Positions 9,809 to 21,351 of a stretch of DNA of 64,000 nucleotides are shown here, in pieces; position 1 is the first letter of the stretch; each line of letters begins with the position of its first letter. The notes below the pieces were generated by a model. The model saw only the letters and a program-made list of their open reading frames with translations. It had not been told where the DNA came from and searched no databases. Source of the DNA: Mycolicibacillus trivialis (lineage in GTDB: Bacteria; Actinomycetota; Actinomycetes; Mycobacteriales; Mycobacteriaceae); assembly GCF_002102395.1 (NCBI RefSeq), contig NZ_LQPZ01000006.1:1-64000 (forward strand), given 5' to 3'. The position numbers were made by a program, and so were the translations under genes.

Positions 9809-10986
9809 CGGGTGGGGACGACCTTCCTGTCCGGGGCGATGGTGGCCTCCACGACGCGCGCGGCCCGGTCCCGGGCCCAGCGCTGCGCGTCGAGCGCCTC
9901 CTCCACGGTAGCGGGTTCGGCGCTCCATTGCGCGGCTCCGTCGAGCACCTCGGCGATGGTGTCGACGATCGCGCGGAAGCCGATGCGGCCGGCCAGGAAC
10001 GCGGCCGCGGCCTCTTCGTTGGCGGCGTTGTAGATCGCCGGCAGGCAGCCGCCGGTCTGCCCGGCCCGTCGGGCCAGTTCCACCGCGGGGAACACCTCGG
10101 CGTCCAGTGGTTCGAAATCCCAGCTCGAGGCGGCGGTGAAGTCGCAGGCCGGGGCGGCGGCGGGGATGCGGTCCGGCCAGCCCAGCGCCAGCGCGATCGG
10201 CAGCCGCATGTCCGGCGGGCTGGCCTGGGCCAGCGTCGAGCCGTCGGTGAAGGTGACCATCGAGTGCACGATCGACTGCGGGTGCACCACCACGTCGATG
10301 TCGTCGTAGGGCACGCCGAAGAGCAGGTGGGTTTCGATCAGCTCCAGGCCCTTGTTGACCAGCGAGGCGGAGTTCAGCGTGTTCATCGGGCCCATCGACC
10401 AGGTCGGGTGCGCGGCTGCCTGCTCGGGGGTGACCCCGACGAGGCGGTCGGCCGACCAGCCGCGGAACGGCCCGCCGGAGGCGGTGAGCACGATCTTGGC
10501 GACCTCGCCCGCGGCGCCGCCGCGCAGCGCCTGGGCGATCGCGGAGTGCTCGGAGTCCACCGGCACGATCTGGCCGGGCGCGGCGGCCTTGGTGACCAGC
10601 GCACCACCGGCGATCAGCGACTCCTTGTTCGCCAGCGCCAGCCGGGCGCCGGTGGCCAGCGCCGCCAGGGTCGGGCGCAGGCCCAGCGCGCCGACCAGCG
10701 CGTTGAGCACGATGTCGGCGTCGGTGTCTTCCACCAGTCGGGTGGCGGCGTCCGCGCCGCGGTGGGTCACGTCGCCGACGGCGTCGGCGGCGCGTTCGTC
10801 GGCGACGGCCACCGCGCGCACCCCGGTCTCGGCGCGCTGGCGGGCGATCAGGTCGGGATCAGCGCCACCGGCGGCCAGCCCGACCACCTCGAAGCGGTCC
10901 GGGTTTGCCGCGATGACCTGTAACGCCTGGGTACCGATCGAGCCGGTGGAGCCCAGGATCAGGACGCGGCGGCGGGTGGTGCTCAC
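9805..10986 (-). CDS. dxr: 1-deoxy-D-xylulose 5-phosphate reductoisomerase
   Basis: Second step of the non-mevalonate isoprenoid pathway, target of fosmidomycin. The 393-residue protein begins with an NADPH-binding Rossmann motif ([12 protein letters not shown]) and has the catalytic regions [10 protein letters not shown] and DSEHSAIAQ. Start codon is GTG. It heads the operon dxr-rip1-ispG-GNAT on the minus strand; the promoter is probably in the 175 bases shared with the divergent DUF2631 gene. Confidence 0.97.
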   Translation of the reverse strand: MSTTRRRVLILGSTGSIGTQALQVIAANPDRFEVVGLAAGGADPDLIARQRAETGVRAVAVADERAADAVGDVTHRGADAATRLVEDTDADIVLNALVGALGLRPTLAALATGARLALANKESLIAGGALVTKAAAPGQIVPVDSEHSAIAQALRGGAAGEVAKIVLTASGGPFRGWSADRLVGVTPEQAAAHPTWSMGPMNTLNSASLVNKGLELIETHLLFGVPYDDIDVVVHPQSIVHSMVTFTDGSTLAQASPPDMRLPIALALGWPDRIPAAAPACDFTAASSWDFEPLDAEVFPAVELARRAGQTGGCLPAIYNAANEEAAAAFLAGRIGFRAIVDTIAEVLDGAAQWSAEPATVEEALDAQRWARDRAARVVEATIAPDRKVVPTR

Positions 10987-11161
10987 CCGCCCATTGTGCC
11001 GTCAACGGACCCGAATCGTTAACCGGCCGTCCCTCAGATCGGTGTTCGCGGTGCGGCCATAACGCCACGCTACGGGCCGTGCGGGCGCAGCGGTATGCCA
11101 CAATATGCATCCGAGCGTTCGTTGCTCGTCATCGTTTCGCGCCCGAGTAGGAGGAGTCGTC

Positions 11162-11416
11162 GTGGTCAGCACCGAAGTGGAGCGCCACAGCGGCGTCGAT
11201 ACCGCCGATGTACCGTCCGCCGACTGGGGATGGAGCCGTATCAACTACCGCACCTGGTACCTGGTCGGGCTGGGGGTCATCGGGTTCCTGCTGCTCATGC
11301 TGCACGGTAACCACGTCGGCCATGTCGAGGACGCGTACCTGATCGTGTTCGCCGTGCTCGGCGTCGCGGTGTTGGTCCGCGACTGGTGGCTGCGCCGGCG
11401 CGGCTGGCTGCGGTAG
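11162..11416 (+). CDS. DUF2631 small membrane protein (Rv2876-like)
   Basis: An 84-residue protein with two predicted membrane segments (WYLVGLGVIGFLLLML and AYLIVFAVLGVAVLV), a conserved DWGWS region before the first and an Arg-rich end. The family DUF2631 is restricted to actinobacteria and has no known function. I choose the GTG at 11162 because a strong AGGAGG site (11149-11154) sits 7 bases upstream; an ATG at 11105 would place that site inside the gene. In M. tuberculosis the relative lies in the mpt83-dipZ-mpt70 block; those genes are not here. Confidence 0.85.
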   Translation: MVSTEVERHSGVDTADVPSADWGWSRINYRTWYLVGLGVIGFLLLMLHGNHVGHVEDAYLIVFAVLGVAVLVRDWWLRRRGWLR

Positions 11417-11461
11417 CCGCTGAACACCGGGTCTCAACCCCGTTGGGAGCGGTTCGCCGGT

Positions 11462-13492
11462 GTGGTCACCGGGCGCCGTTCCTGGCTCGTCGCGCTCGCT
11501 CTTGCAGCCCTGTTCGGGGCGCTGACCGTGCTGTGCGGCCCCTCCGGCGGCGCCGACCGCTCCCCCGAGTTGCTGCCGCCGGATTCGGAGTCGGCCCGCG
11601 CTGAGGCGCTGCGCGCCGAGTTCCCCGGCGGACAGCCGGCCGTCATCCTGGTGGCCACCCGCGTCGACGGGACCGCGCTGCTCAGCGCCGACATCGGGGA
11701 GATCGAACGGGCCCGCGCGCGGATGGCCGCCGTCGTCGACGCCGACGAGGTGAGCACGCCGCCACTGGTCATCGCCGAGGACAGCCGCGCCGCACTGAGC
11801 CCGGTGCCGATCGCCGGTGATCTCTCCGGCTTCGCCCTCGACGACACCGTCACCGCGCTGCGCTCGGCGGCCACCGACGGCCTCGCCGACGGGCTGCGCG
11901 CCCAGGTCACCGGCGGGCCGGCCTTCGGCGCCGACATCGCCGACGCGTTCACCAGCGCCAACGTCACCCTGCTCGTGGTGACCGCGCTGGTGGTGGCGGT
12001 GTTGCTGATCCTGACCTACCGCTCCCCGGTGCTGTGGCTGCTACCGCTGCTGGTGATCGGGCTCGCCGACCGGGTCTCCGCGGCGGTGGGCACCGCCCTG
12101 GTGGACACGGCCGGGTTGAGCGTGGACGGGTCGACCGCCGGGATCACCAGCGTGCTGGTGTTCGGCGCCGGCACCAACTATGCGCTGCTGCTGATCTCCC
12201 GCTACCGCGAGGAACTCACCCGCACCGCCGAGCACCGGGCGGCGCTGCGCACCGCGGTGGCCCGGGCCGGACCGGCGATCCTGGCCAGCAACGCCACCGT
12301 GGTGCTCGCGGTGGCGATGCTGCTGCTGGCCGCCGCGCCGAGCACCCGCAGCCTGGGGCTCGCGGCGGCGATCGGACTGCTGCTGGCGGTGCTGTTCGTG
12401 CTGGCGGTGTTGCCGCCGCTGCTCGCGCTGGCCGGGGTGCGGCTGTTCTGGCCGCTGATCCCCCGGCCGGGCGACCCGTCGGTCGCCGAGGCCGGGGTCT
12501 GGCATCGGGTGGCGACTCGGGTCGCCGACAACGCCGCGCGGGTCACCGTCGGCTCGCTGGTGGTGCTGGCGGTGCTGACGACCGGGTTGCTGGGCACTTC
12601 GCTGGGGCTGACCCAGACCGAGCAGTTCCGGGTGCGCGCCGAGTCGGTGACCGGGTTCGAGACCCTCGCGGCCCACTTCCCCAGCGGCACAGCCGATCCC
12701 ACCCTGGTGATCGGTTCGGTCGAGCGGGCCGGGGCGATGCGTGAGACGTTGGCGGCCACCCCGGGTGTGGTCTCGGTGCGGCCGATGGGGCCGGCCCGGT
12801 CCGGGCTCACCCGGTGGTCGGTGGTGGTCGACGGCGCGCCGGCTTCCGACCGGGCGCTCGACACGATCGCGGAGCTGCGCGGCAGCGCCCACGCGGTGGA
12901 CCCCGCGGCGCTGGTCGGTGGCTCCGATGCCCAGGCGCTCGACGTGCGCGACGCCGCCGACCGCGACCGGAAGGTGATCATCCCGGCGTTGCTCGCGGTG
13001 GTGCTGGTGGTGCTCTACGTGTTGTTGCGGGCGGTGCTGGCGCCGCTGATCCTGGTCGCGATCACCGCGCTCAGTGCACTGGCCGCGCTGGGGCTGGGTA
13101 GTTGGGCCGGCGTCCACGTGTTCGGTTTCCCGGCACTCGACCAGGCGACGCCGCTGTTCGCGCTGCTGTTCCTGATCGCACTCGGGGTGGACTACACCAT
13201 CTTCCTGGTGACCAGGGCACGCGAGGAGACCCCCGGGTTCGGCACGCGCGACGGAATCGTGCGTGCGGTCTCGGCAACCGGCGCGGTGATCACCAGCGCC
13301 GGGATCGTGTTGGCCTCGGTGTTCCTGGTGCTCGGCGTGCTGCCGTTGATCGTGCTGACGCAGTTGGGCATCATCGTCGGGCTGGGAATCCTGTTGGACA
13401 CCTTCGTTGTCCGCACCCTGGTGATCCCCGCGGTGTTCACCTGGATCGGGCCGCGCATCTGGTGGCCGGCGCTGCGGGCTCCCGGGCCCTGA
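11462..13492 (+). CDS. MMPL-family RND transporter
   Basis: A 676-residue membrane protein made of two repeated halves, each with one N-terminal helix, an outside domain and a cluster of five helices. Markers include FGAGTNYALLLISRYREE in the first half and the equivalent IALGVDYTIFLVTRAREE in the second, both with the Asp/Tyr pair proposed to relay protons in MmpL proteins. It is shorter than lipid-exporting MmpL3 (about 950). Substrate unknown. Start is GTG, 45 bases after the DUF2631 gene, probably the same transcript. It converges on rlmN with a repeat region between. Confidence 0.92.
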   Translation: MVTGRRSWLVALALAALFGALTVLCGPSGGADRSPELLPPDSESARAEALRAEFPGGQPAVILVATRVDGTALLSADIGEIERARARMAAVVDADEVSTPPLVIAEDSRAALSPVPIAGDLSGFALDDTVTALRSAATDGLADGLRAQVTGGPAFGADIADAFTSANVTLLVVTALVVAVLLILTYRSPVLWLLPLLVIGLADRVSAAVGTALVDTAGLSVDGSTAGITSVLVFGAGTNYALLLISRYREELTRTAEHRAALRTAVARAGPAILASNATVVLAVAMLLLAAAPSTRSLGLAAAIGLLLAVLFVLAVLPPLLALAGVRLFWPLIPRPGDPSVAEAGVWHRVATRVADNAARVTVGSLVVLAVLTTGLLGTSLGLTQTEQFRVRAESVTGFETLAAHFPSGTADPTLVIGSVERAGAMRETLAATPGVVSVRPMGPARSGLTRWSVVVDGAPASDRALDTIAELRGSAHAVDPAALVGGSDAQALDVRDAADRDRKVIIPALLAVVLVVLYVLLRAVLAPLILVAITALSALAALGLGSWAGVHVFGFPALDQATPLFALLFLIALGVDYTIFLVTRAREETPGFGTRDGIVRAVSATGAVITSAGIVLASVFLVLGVLPLIVLTQLGIIVGLGILLDTFVVRTLVIPAVFTWIGPRIWWPALRAPGP

Positions 13493-13660
13493 GCGCTCGG
13501 CGCTACCCGCCTTCGGCGGCCAGCTGGCCGCAGACCCACCACATCTCGCCCGCGCTCGGCGCTACCCGCCTTCGGCGGCCAGCTGGCCGCAGGCCCACCA
13601 CATCTCGCCCGCACTCGGCGCTACCCGCCTTCGGCGGCCAGCTGGCCGCAGGCGGCGGCG
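13493..13660. repeat. three 59-base tandem copies of the rlmN 3' end
   Basis: Units start at 13493, 13552 and 13611 (period 59). Each contains the 16-base palindrome GCGGCCAGCTGGCCGC (13516-13531, 13575-13590, 13634-13649). The third unit is the real 3' end and stop codon of rlmN, coding [13 protein letters not shown]. The other two are copies lying beyond the stop, nearly identical except that the part coding EIAAAC in rlmN reads EMWWVC in the copies. The palindromes could act as terminators between the converging transporter and rlmN. Confidence 0.9.
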
Positions 13661-14718
13661 ATCTCGCGGCCGCGGGTGTCGCGCACCGTGCACGACACTC
13701 CGTGCGCACGCACCCGCCGGACGAACTCCCGCTCGACCGGTTTGGGACTGGCGTCCCATTCGCTGCCGGGGGTCGGGTTCAGCGGGATGAGGTTGACGTG
13801 GACCAGCGGACCCAGCGCGCCGTGCAACCGCTTGCCCAGCAGGTCCGCCCGCCACGGCTGGTCGTTGACGTCCCGGATGAGGGCGTACTCGATCGAGACC
13901 CGCCTACCGGTGGTGTCGGCATAATAGCGCGCCGCGTCGAGCACCTCGCTGACCTTCCAGCGGTTGTTGACCGGCACCAGGGTGTCGCGCAGTTCGTCGT
14001 CGGGGGTGTGCAGGGAGACCGCCAGGGTCACCCCGAGGCGTTCGTCGGCCAGTCTGCGGATCGCCGGCGCCAGTCCCACGGTCGAGACCGTCACCGACCG
14101 CGCGGAGATCCCGAAGCCCTCCGGGGGCGCCGAGATGATGCGCCGCACCGCGGCCAGCACCCGCGCGTAGTTGGCCAGCGGCTCCCCCATGCCCATGAAC
14201 ACGACGTTGGACAGCCGGTCGCCGTGCACGTCGCGCAGGGTGGCCGCCGCGGCGCGGACCTGCTCGAGGATCTCCGCGGTCGACAGGTTGCGTTTCAGCC
14301 CGCCCTGCCCGGTCGCGCAGAACGGGCAGGCCATCCCGCAGCCGGCCTGCGAGGAGATACACACGGTGTTGCGCTGCGGGTAGCGCATCAGCACCGATTC
14401 GAAGGTGGTCGCGCCGGCCGCCCGCCACAGTGTCTTGCGGGTCTCCCCGGCGTCGCAGGCCAACTCGGTGACCGGGGTCAGCAACGCCGGGAACAGCGCG
14501 TCGCCGATCTCACCGCGCAGCCCGGCCGGCAGGTCGGTCATCTGCTGCGGATCACCCAGCAACCGGCCGTAGTACTGGTGCGCCAGCTGTTTGGCGCGGA
14601 AACCGGGCAGCCCGAGCTCGGCGACCGCGGCCGCCCGTTCGGCCGCATCCAGGTCGGCCAGGTGCCGCGGCGGGCGGGCGACCTGCCGCGGCGCGGTGAA
14701 CACCAGCTGTTGCTTCAT
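13621..14718 (-). CDS. rlmN: 23S rRNA (adenine2503-C2) methyltransferase RlmN
   Basis: Radical-SAM enzyme that methylates A2503 of 23S rRNA and A37 of some tRNAs. The 365-residue protein has the cluster motif CGMACPFC (C-x3-C-x2-C) and the methyl-carrying Cys in [10 protein letters not shown] near the C-terminus. The last nine residues CGQLAAEGG lie inside a tandem repeat that continues past the stop codon. It is the last gene of the pyrH-frr-cdsA-rlmN run, 26 bases after cdsA. Confidence 0.95.
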   Translation of the reverse strand: MKQQLVFTAPRQVARPPRHLADLDAAERAAAVAELGLPGFRAKQLAHQYYGRLLGDPQQMTDLPAGLRGEIGDALFPALLTPVTELACDAGETRKTLWRAAGATTFESVLMRYPQRNTVCISSQAGCGMACPFCATGQGGLKRNLSTAEILEQVRAAAATLRDVHGDRLSNVVFMGMGEPLANYARVLAAVRRIISAPPEGFGISARSVTVSTVGLAPAIRRLADERLGVTLAVSLHTPDDELRDTLVPVNNRWKVSEVLDAARYYADTTGRRVSIEYALIRDVNDQPWRADLLGKRLHGALGPLVHVNLIPLNPTPGSEWDASPKPVEREFVRRVRAHGVSCTVRDTRGREIAAACGQLAAEGG

Positions 14719-14744
14719 CGCTTCCAGTATGGGTGGTCGGCGCG

Positions 14745-15617
14745 TCAGTGCAGCAACGACAGCACGATCCAGGTGGTCGCGGCCGCGGGCATCAGCCCGT
14801 CGAGCCGGTCCATCATCCCGCCGTGGCCGGGCAGCGAGCGCCCCATGTCCTTGATGCCCAGTTCCCGTTTGATCTGCGATTCCACCAGGTCACCGAGGGT
14901 GCCGGTGACGACCAGCAGCACGCCCAGGGCCAGCCCGACCCACCACTGCCGGCCCGGCAGCAGGAACGTCACCGCCAGCACCGCCCCGGTCACCCCGAAC
15001 AGCAGCGACCCGGCGAAGCCCTCCCAGGATTTGTTGGGGCTGATCGCAGGCACCATCGGGTGCCTGCCGAACAGCACCCCGACGGCGTAGCCGCCCACGT
15101 CGGAGAGCACCACGGCGGCCAGCAGGCAGAACACCCGGGCAGCGCCGTGGTCCTGGAAGATCAGCAGCACACCGAAGCCCATGAACAGCGGCACCCAGGC
15201 GGCCAGGAAGACGGTGGCGGACATGTCGCGCAGGTAGTTGACCGGGGTGTGGGAGAACCCGTGGTTGATCAGCCGCCAGATCATCGCGACCACGACGGTG
15301 CCGCCGAAGGCGCCCAGCACCCCGGCCGCCCCGTAGGGCCAGGCCAGCCAGACCATCGCCTGGCCGCCGAGGAACAGCGGGATGAACGGCACGTCGAAAT
15401 CGGCCTCGCGCAGCCGGCGCACCACCTCGTGGGTGGCGATCGGCGTGGCCACCGCCAGGATCAGCAGCCACAGCCACGGCGGCCCGAACAGCAGGGTGCC
15501 CACCAGCATTCCGGCCAGCAGTAGGCCCACCGTGATCGCGACCGGCAGGTTACGCCCGGCGCGCGACGTCGTCTTGGCGCCGGCCGCTACGTTGCGGGAG
15601 GTGTCGGTGTCTGCCAC
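14745..15617 (-). CDS. cdsA: phosphatidate cytidylyltransferase
   Basis: Makes CDP-diacylglycerol, the precursor of phosphatidylinositol, cardiolipin and PE lipids. The 290-residue protein is built of about eight membrane segments and ends with the CDP-alcohol signature region [13 protein letters not shown], in which the two Asp-type metal ligands are found. Length is close to Rv2881c (306). It follows frr by 21 bases in the conserved order pyrH-frr-cdsA. Confidence 0.95.
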   Translation of the reverse strand: MADTDTSRNVAAGAKTTSRAGRNLPVAITVGLLLAGMLVGTLLFGPPWLWLLILAVATPIATHEVVRRLREADFDVPFIPLFLGGQAMVWLAWPYGAAGVLGAFGGTVVVAMIWRLINHGFSHTPVNYLRDMSATVFLAAWVPLFMGFGVLLIFQDHGAARVFCLLAAVVLSDVGGYAVGVLFGRHPMVPAISPNKSWEGFAGSLLFGVTGAVLAVTFLLPGRQWWVGLALGVLLVVTGTLGDLVESQIKRELGIKDMGRSLPGHGGMMDRLDGLMPAAATTWIVLSLLH

Positions 15618-15638
15618 GGCACTGAGGGCTGCTGGTCG

Positions 15639-16196
15639 CTAGACCTCCAGCAGTTCGCTTTCCTTGTTCTTGACCAGCTCGTCGATCTGGCCGACGTACT
15701 GCTGGGTGGTCTTGTCCAGTTCCTTTTCCGCGCGACCGACCTCGTCCTCCCCGGCGTCGCCGTCCTTGCGGATGCGGTGCAGTTCCTCCATCGCCTTGCG
15801 CCGTACGCTGCGCAGCGCGACCTTGGCCTCCTCGCCCTTCTGCTTGGCCTGTTTGACCAGGTCGCGACGACGCTCCTCGGTCAACTGCGGCACCGCCACC
15901 CGGATCAGGGTGCCGTCGTTGGTCGGGTTGACGCCGAGGTCGGAGTTGCGGATGGCGTTCTCGATGGCGCCCAGCTGGGAGGCCTCGTAGGGCTTGATCA
16001 CGACCATCCGGGCCTCGGGCACGTTGATGCTGCTCAGCTGGGTGATCGGGGTGGTCGCGCCGTAGTAGTCGATGACGATCCGGGAGAACATCCCGGGGTT
16101 GGCCCGGCCGGTTCGGATCGTCGCCAAATCGTCGCGGGCCACGGTGACGGCCTTCTCCATCTTCTCTTCGGCGTCGAAGAGTGCTTCATCGATCAC
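15639..16196 (-). CDS. frr: ribosome recycling factor
   Basis: With EF-G, splits the post-termination ribosome. The 185-residue length and the pattern [14 protein letters not shown], TRIxVPxLTEERRR (here [17 protein letters not shown]) and the long helical C-terminal part are those of RRF. It starts 9 bases after the pyrH stop; an AGGAGG-like sequence lies just before the ATG at 16196. Confidence 0.97.
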   Translation of the reverse strand: MIDEALFDAEEKMEKAVTVARDDLATIRTGRANPGMFSRIVIDYYGATTPITQLSSINVPEARMVVIKPYEASQLGAIENAIRNSDLGVNPTNDGTLIRVAVPQLTEERRRDLVKQAKQKGEEAKVALRSVRRKAMEELHRIRKDGDAGEDEVGRAEKELDKTTQQYVGQIDELVKNKESELLEV

Positions 16197-16205
16197 GACG
16201 TCCTC

Positions 16206-16964
16206 CTAGCTGCTGACCAGTGTCCCGATCTTCTCACCCGCCACTGCGCGGGCGATATTGCCGTCGGTGAGCAGATTGAACACCAGGATCGGCATGCCGT
16301 TGTCCATACACAGGCTGAACGCGGTCGCGTCGGCCACCGCCAGGCCGCGGTCGATGACCTCGCGGTGGCTGATCGCGGTGAGCAGTTCGGCGTCCGGGTT
16401 GACCCGCGGGTCGTCGGTGAACACCCCGTCGACGGCCTTGGCCATCAGCACGATGTCGGCGCCGATCTCCAGGGCGCGCTGCGCGGCGGTGGTGTCGGTG
16501 GAGAAGTACGGCAGCCCCATGCCGGCGCCGAAGATCACCACCCGGCCCTTCTCCAGGTGCCGTTGCGCCCGCAGCGGGATGTAGGGCTCGGCCACCTGGC
16601 CCATCGTGATCGCCGTCTGGACCCGGGTGTCGATGCCTTCCTTCTCCAGGAAGTCCTGCAGGGCCAGGCTGTTCATGACCGTGCCGAGCATGCCCATGTA
16701 ATCCGAGCGCATCCGCTCCATGCCGCGCTGCTGCAGCTGGGCGCCGCGGAAGAAGTTGCCGCCGCCGATCACCACGGCGACCTGCGCGCCGCCGCGGACC
16801 ACTTCGGCGATCTCGCGGGCGACCTGAGCGACCACGTCCGGGTCGAGGCCGACCTGGCCGCCACCGAACATCTCACCGCCGAGTTTGAGCAGTACTCGAC
16901 GGTATTTCGGCTGGAGTCCCCCGGGGGGCGGCTGGCCGTGGTCGGCGCGGTGCGGCTCGCCCAT
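16206..16964 (-). CDS. pyrH: uridylate kinase
   Basis: Phosphorylates UMP to UDP as a hexamer under GTP/UTP control. The 252-residue protein carries the amino-acid-kinase motifs [19 protein letters not shown] and [11 protein letters not shown]. The first 20 residues are a variable Pro-rich N-terminus, as in other mycobacterial PyrH. It leads the pyrH-frr-cdsA-rlmN group; no tsf-pyrH linkage exists here because the methyltransferase/marR/amidase genes intervene. Confidence 0.96.
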   Translation of the reverse strand: MGEPHRADHGQPPPGGLQPKYRRVLLKLGGEMFGGGQVGLDPDVVAQVAREIAEVVRGGAQVAVVIGGGNFFRGAQLQQRGMERMRSDYMGMLGTVMNSLALQDFLEKEGIDTRVQTAITMGQVAEPYIPLRAQRHLEKGRVVIFGAGMGLPYFSTDTTAAQRALEIGADIVLMAKAVDGVFTDDPRVNPDAELLTAISHREVIDRGLAVADATAFSLCMDNGMPILVFNLLTDGNIARAVAGEKIGTLVSS

Positions 16965-17075
16965 CGGGCCTCCTCGGCAGGTGCTGGCATGGAAGCGCCA
17001 TCCGGGTCACGGCCCCGGACGGCCCCACCCATCCTGCCTCATCGCAGGCCGCGGCCCCTGCCCGGGTCGGCGTCG

Positions 17076-17804
<729 letters not shown>

Positions 17805-17812
<8 letters not shown>

Positions 17813-18242
17813 TATGAATGAGGCGAAGGACGCGCCGCTGGGCTACCTGCTGCACCGGGTCAGCAACGCGCTGCGTCCGGAGGCGACCGCGGCACTGCGT
17901 CCGCTGGAGTTGTCATTGACCGAATTCGTCTGCCTGCGAATACTTTCCGTCTACCCCGGCACGTCGAGCGCCGAACTGGCCCGGCACACCAACGTCACAC
18001 CGCAGGCGATGAACACCGTGCTGCGCAAGCTGGAGGACGCCGGCGCCGTCGCTCGGCCGGCCACCGTGGCATCGGGCCGGGCGTTACCCGCAACATTGAC
18101 CCGCCGCGGCGCAGCGCTGCTCAGCCGCGCGGAAGAGGCGGTGCGTCGCGCCGACGCGACGATCCTGTCCCGGCTCAAGCCCGGCGAGCAGCGCGAGTTC
18201 AAACGGCTCCTCGCGATGCTGGGCTCCGACGATCAGTCCTGA
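17805..18242 (+). CDS. MarR-family repressor (Rv2887-like)
   Basis: A 145-residue winged-helix regulator. The recognition region reads SAELARHTNVTPQAMNTVLRKLEDAG and the wing includes the ASGRALP segment. Size and sequence pattern match Rv2887 (139 residues), which in M. tuberculosis represses the methyltransferase Rv0560c and responds to salicylate-like ligands. Two starts are possible, ATG at 17805 or ATG at 17814 (MNEAKDAP); the latter fits family length better. Its last 10 bases overlap the end of the converging amidase gene. Confidence 0.9.
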
Positions 18243-19639
18243 ATCCGCGCCCAGGGCCGGGCCTCTTCGAGTTCGTAGGCCAACCCCAGCAGCGTGGCCT
18301 CGTCCCCACGCGCGGCGCTGAACAGCATGCCCAGCGGCAGTCCGGCCGCGGTGACCGTCAACGGCAACGAGATCGACGGATCGCCGGTGGCGTTCTGCAG
18401 CGGGGTGAACGCCACCCAGTCCATCAACCGGTCGATGATCTGCTGGTAGTCCGCGGTGGGATCGAAATGGCCTACCGGCGGGGTTTCGGCAGCCACCGTC
18501 GGGGTCAGCAGCACGTCGTAGTCGCGGAAGAACCGTGCGCTGCGGCGCCGGGAGGCCGCCAGCCGCGCCGCCGCCAGCGGCAGCCGGTGCAGCCGCCTGA
18601 TCGCGTAGCGGTCCAGGCCCCGGGTGAGGTTGTCCAGCTTGGTGCGGTCGAAGGTCGGGCCGAACCGCTGCTTGCCGCTGCGCACCAGCGCGGTGGCCAA
18701 CGCCGCCCAGTAGAGCAGGAAGTCGTCGGCGAACGAGGCCGGCACCGGCGGGTCCTCGAGGTACTCCACCCGGTGGCCGAGGTCGGCCAGCAGGGCCGCG
18801 GTGCCCAGGGTCAGTTCGCGCACCTCCGCGCTGGCCTCCCGCCCGATCGAGCGGGTGACCACCACGACCGTGAGCCGGCGGGCGGCCGGTCCGGTGACGT
18901 CGCCGATCGGCGCCATCCTGCGGTTGCGGTGCCGCCGTTCGGCCTCCCGGTAGAACGCCGCGGTGTCGCGCACGGTGCGGGTGACCACTCCGTTGTAGAC
19001 GATGCGCACCGGCATCTGGGCGAAGTCGCGGTCAAGCGGAAGCCGCCCGCGCGAGGGTTTCAGGCCGACCAGGCCGTTGCACGACGCCGGGATGCGGATG
19101 GAGCCGCCGCCGTCGTTGGCGTGCGCGATCGGCACCACACCGGCGGCCACGAACGCCGCCGACCCCGACGAGGATGCCCCGGCGGTGTGGTCGGTGTCCC
19201 ACGGGTTGCGCACCGCCCCCAGCCGGGGATGCTCGGCGGCGGCGCTGAACCCGAACTCGCTGAGCTGGGATTTGCCCAGCGGGTTCAGTCCGAGGGCGCG
19301 CAGCAGCGCGGTGGTCGCGCCGTCCGCGGCGGCCGGGCTTGGCCGCCAGGCGTCGGTGCCCTGCATGGTGGGCAGCCCTGCCGCGTCGACGTTGTCCTTG
19401 ACCAGCGTCGGCACTCCGGCGAAGAAGCCGTCCCCGGCCGGTTCGCGGGCCCGCCGCCGAGCGGCCTCGAACCCCTCGTGGGCCAGGCCGTTGAGCACCG
19501 GGTCGACCGCCGCCAGCCGGGCGATGGCCGCCTCGACGGCCGCCGCGCGGGTGACGTCGCCGGATCTGATCGCCGCGGCCAGCCCGACCGCGTCGAGCTC
19601 ACCGAGCGCGTCGTCGCCGAAAGCATGCACGTGTCGCAT
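18233..19639 (-). CDS. amiC: amidase (amidase signature family)
   Basis: Hydrolyses an amide bond; natural substrate unknown. The 468-residue protein carries the Ser-cisSer-Lys machinery of the amidase signature family: Lys in VPTLVKDN, the GASSSGSAAFVA glycine/serine block and the nucleophile region GGGSIRIPAS. Length matches Rv2888c (473). A TAGCGT element 6 bases before the ATG suggests a leaderless transcript. Confidence 0.93.
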   Translation of the reverse strand: MRHVHAFGDDALGELDAVGLAAAIRSGDVTRAAAVEAAIARLAAVDPVLNGLAHEGFEAARRRAREPAGDGFFAGVPTLVKDNVDAAGLPTMQGTDAWRPSPAAADGATTALLRALGLNPLGKSQLSEFGFSAAAEHPRLGAVRNPWDTDHTAGASSSGSAAFVAAGVVPIAHANDGGGSIRIPASCNGLVGLKPSRGRLPLDRDFAQMPVRIVYNGVVTRTVRDTAAFYREAERRHRNRRMAPIGDVTGPAARRLTVVVVTRSIGREASAEVRELTLGTAALLADLGHRVEYLEDPPVPASFADDFLLYWAALATALVRSGKQRFGPTFDRTKLDNLTRGLDRYAIRRLHRLPLAAARLAASRRRSARFFRDYDVLLTPTVAAETPPVGHFDPTADYQQIIDRLMDWVAFTPLQNATGDPSISLPLTVTAAGLPLGMLFSAARGDEATLLGLAYELEEARPWARIQD

Positions 19640-19645
19640 GCGTCG

Positions 19646-19651
19646 ACGCTA
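19646..19651 (-). promoter_or_regulatory. -10 element of amiC, leaderless layout
   Basis: On the minus strand TAGCGT fits the mycobacterial TANNNT -10 consensus and ends 6 bases before the ATG of amiC, so transcription would begin at or next to the start codon. No convincing -35 hexamer is seen, which is common in mycobacteria. Confidence 0.4.
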
Positions 19652-19691
19652 GGCGACGCGCGCCCGGCCGTGCGGCGTTATCCGGCGGCTC

Positions 19692-20507
19692 TCAGGCCTG
19701 CCCGACCTCGAACCGCACGAACCGGGTCACGGTGACCCCGGCCTCGTCCAGCAGCGCCTTGACGGTCTTCTTGTTGTCGGCGACCGACGGCTGGTCGAGC
19801 AGCACGACGTCCTTGAAGAAGCCGCCCAGCCGACCCTCGACGATCTTGGGCAGCGCCTGCTCGGGCTTGCCCTCGGCGCGCGAGGTCTCCTCGGCGATGC
19901 GGCGCTCGTGGGCGACGATTTCGGCGGGGACGTCGTCGCGGGTCAGGTACTGCGCCTTGAGCGCGGCGACCTGTAGGGCGGCCGCCCGGGCGGCGTCCTT
20001 GTCCGAACCCTCGTACTCGACCAGCACCCCGACCGCCGGCGGCAGGTCGGAGGCCCGCTTGTGCAGGTAGGTCTCGACGGTCCCGTCGAAGTAGGCCACC
20101 CGGCGCAGCTCGAGTTTCTCGCCGATCTTGGCCGAGAGCGCCTCGACGGCCTCGGCCACCGTGCGGTCGCCGACCTTCGCGGCCTTGAGCTCCTCGACGT
20201 CGTTGGTCTTGGCGGCCGCCGCGGCAGCGACGACCTCCTCGGCCAGCGCCTTGAACTCGTCGTTCTTGGCGACGAAGTCGGTCTCGGAGTTCAGCTCGAT
20301 CAGCGCGCCGTCCTTGGCGGCGACCAGGCCCTCGGCGGTGGCACGCTCGGCGCGCTTGCCGACGTCCTTGGCGCCCTTGATCCGCAGCGCCTCGACGGCC
20401 TTGTCGAAGTCACCGTCGGACTCAGCGAGCGCGTTCTTGCAGTCGAGCATCCCGGAGCCGGTCAGCTCCCGCAGGCGCTTGACGTCGGCGGCGGTGAAGT
20501 TCGCCAT
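19692..20507 (-). CDS. tsf: elongation factor Ts
   Basis: Guanine nucleotide exchange factor for EF-Tu. The 271 residues equal the M. tuberculosis length. It has the N-terminal UBA-like helix region ([19 protein letters not shown]) and the TDFVAK motif of the core domain that displaces Mg2+. It begins one base after the rpsB stop codon and is cotranscribed with it. Confidence 0.97.
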   Translation of the reverse strand: MANFTAADVKRLRELTGSGMLDCKNALAESDGDFDKAVEALRIKGAKDVGKRAERATAEGLVAAKDGALIELNSETDFVAKNDEFKALAEEVVAAAAAAKTNDVEELKAAKVGDRTVAEAVEALSAKIGEKLELRRVAYFDGTVETYLHKRASDLPPAVGVLVEYEGSDKDAARAAALQVAALKAQYLTRDDVPAEIVAHERRIAEETSRAEGKPEQALPKIVEGRLGGFFKDVVLLDQPSVADNKKTVKALLDEAGVTVTRFVRFEVGQA

Positions 20508-20508
20508 C

Positions 20509-21351
20509 TCAGCCTTCCGTGGTCGTAGTGGTGGTTTCGGCGGCGGCGGCAGCGGCGGCCGGCTCGGCGGCCGCGGGGGTGGCCGAGGCCAGCAACTCCT
20601 GCTCCCATTCGGCCAGCGGCTCGGCGGCCTCGGCGTCGGGCTTACCGTCGCCGGCGCCCTGGCCGGCCCGGGCCTGCAGGCCCTCGGCGACCGCGGAGGC
20701 GATCACCTTGGTCAGCAGCGCCGCGGAGCGGATCGCGTCGTCGTTGCCCGGGATCGGGTAGTCGACCTCGTCGGGGTCGCAGTTGGTGTCCAGGATCGCG
20801 ATGACCGGGATGCCCAGCTTGCGGGCCTCACCGACGGCGATGTGCTCCTTGTTGGTGTCGACGACCCAGACCGCCGAGGGCACCTTGTTCATGTCGCGGA
20901 TACCGCCGAGGCTGCGCTCGAGCTTGTTCTTCTCCCGGGTCAGGCCGAGGATCTCCTTTTTGGTGCGGCCCTCGAACCCGCCGGACTGCTCCATCGCCTC
21001 GAGCTCCTTGAGCCGCTGCAGCCGCTTGTGCACAGTTTGGAAGTTGGTGAGCATGCCGCCCAGCCAGCGCTGGTTGACGAACGGCATGCCGACCCGGGTC
21101 GCCTCCTCGGCGATGGATTCCTGGGCCTGCTTCTTGGTGCCGACGAACATGATCGAGCCGCCGTGAGCGACGGTCTCCTTGACGAATTCGTACGCCTTGT
21201 CGATGTAGGTCAGCGTCTGCTGCAGGTCGATGATGTAGATGCCGTTGCGGTCGGTGAAGATGTACCGCTTCATCTTGGGATTCCACCGGCGGGTCTGATG
21301 CCCGAAGTGGGTGCCGCTGTCCAGCAGCTGCTTCATGGTGACGACAGCCAT
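20509..21351 (-). CDS. rpsB: 30S ribosomal protein S2
   Basis: Small-subunit ribosomal protein, 280 residues, with [20 protein letters not shown] at the start and an Ala/Glu/Thr-rich tail. The ATG at 21351 is chosen because AAGGAG lies 10 bases before it. The same Shine-Dalgarno sequence is only 2 bases from an earlier ATG that reads Met-Asp-stop, whose TAA overlaps the real ATG (TAATG). Confidence 0.97.
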   Translation of the reverse strand: MAVVTMKQLLDSGTHFGHQTRRWNPKMKRYIFTDRNGIYIIDLQQTLTYIDKAYEFVKETVAHGGSIMFVGTKKQAQESIAEEATRVGMPFVNQRWLGGMLTNFQTVHKRLQRLKELEAMEQSGGFEGRTKKEILGLTREKNKLERSLGGIRDMNKVPSAVWVVDTNKEHIAVGEARKLGIPVIAILDTNCDPDEVDYPIPGNDDAIRSAALLTKVIASAVAEGLQARAGQGAGDGKPDAEAAEPLAEWEQELLASATPAAAEPAAAAAAAETTTTTTEG

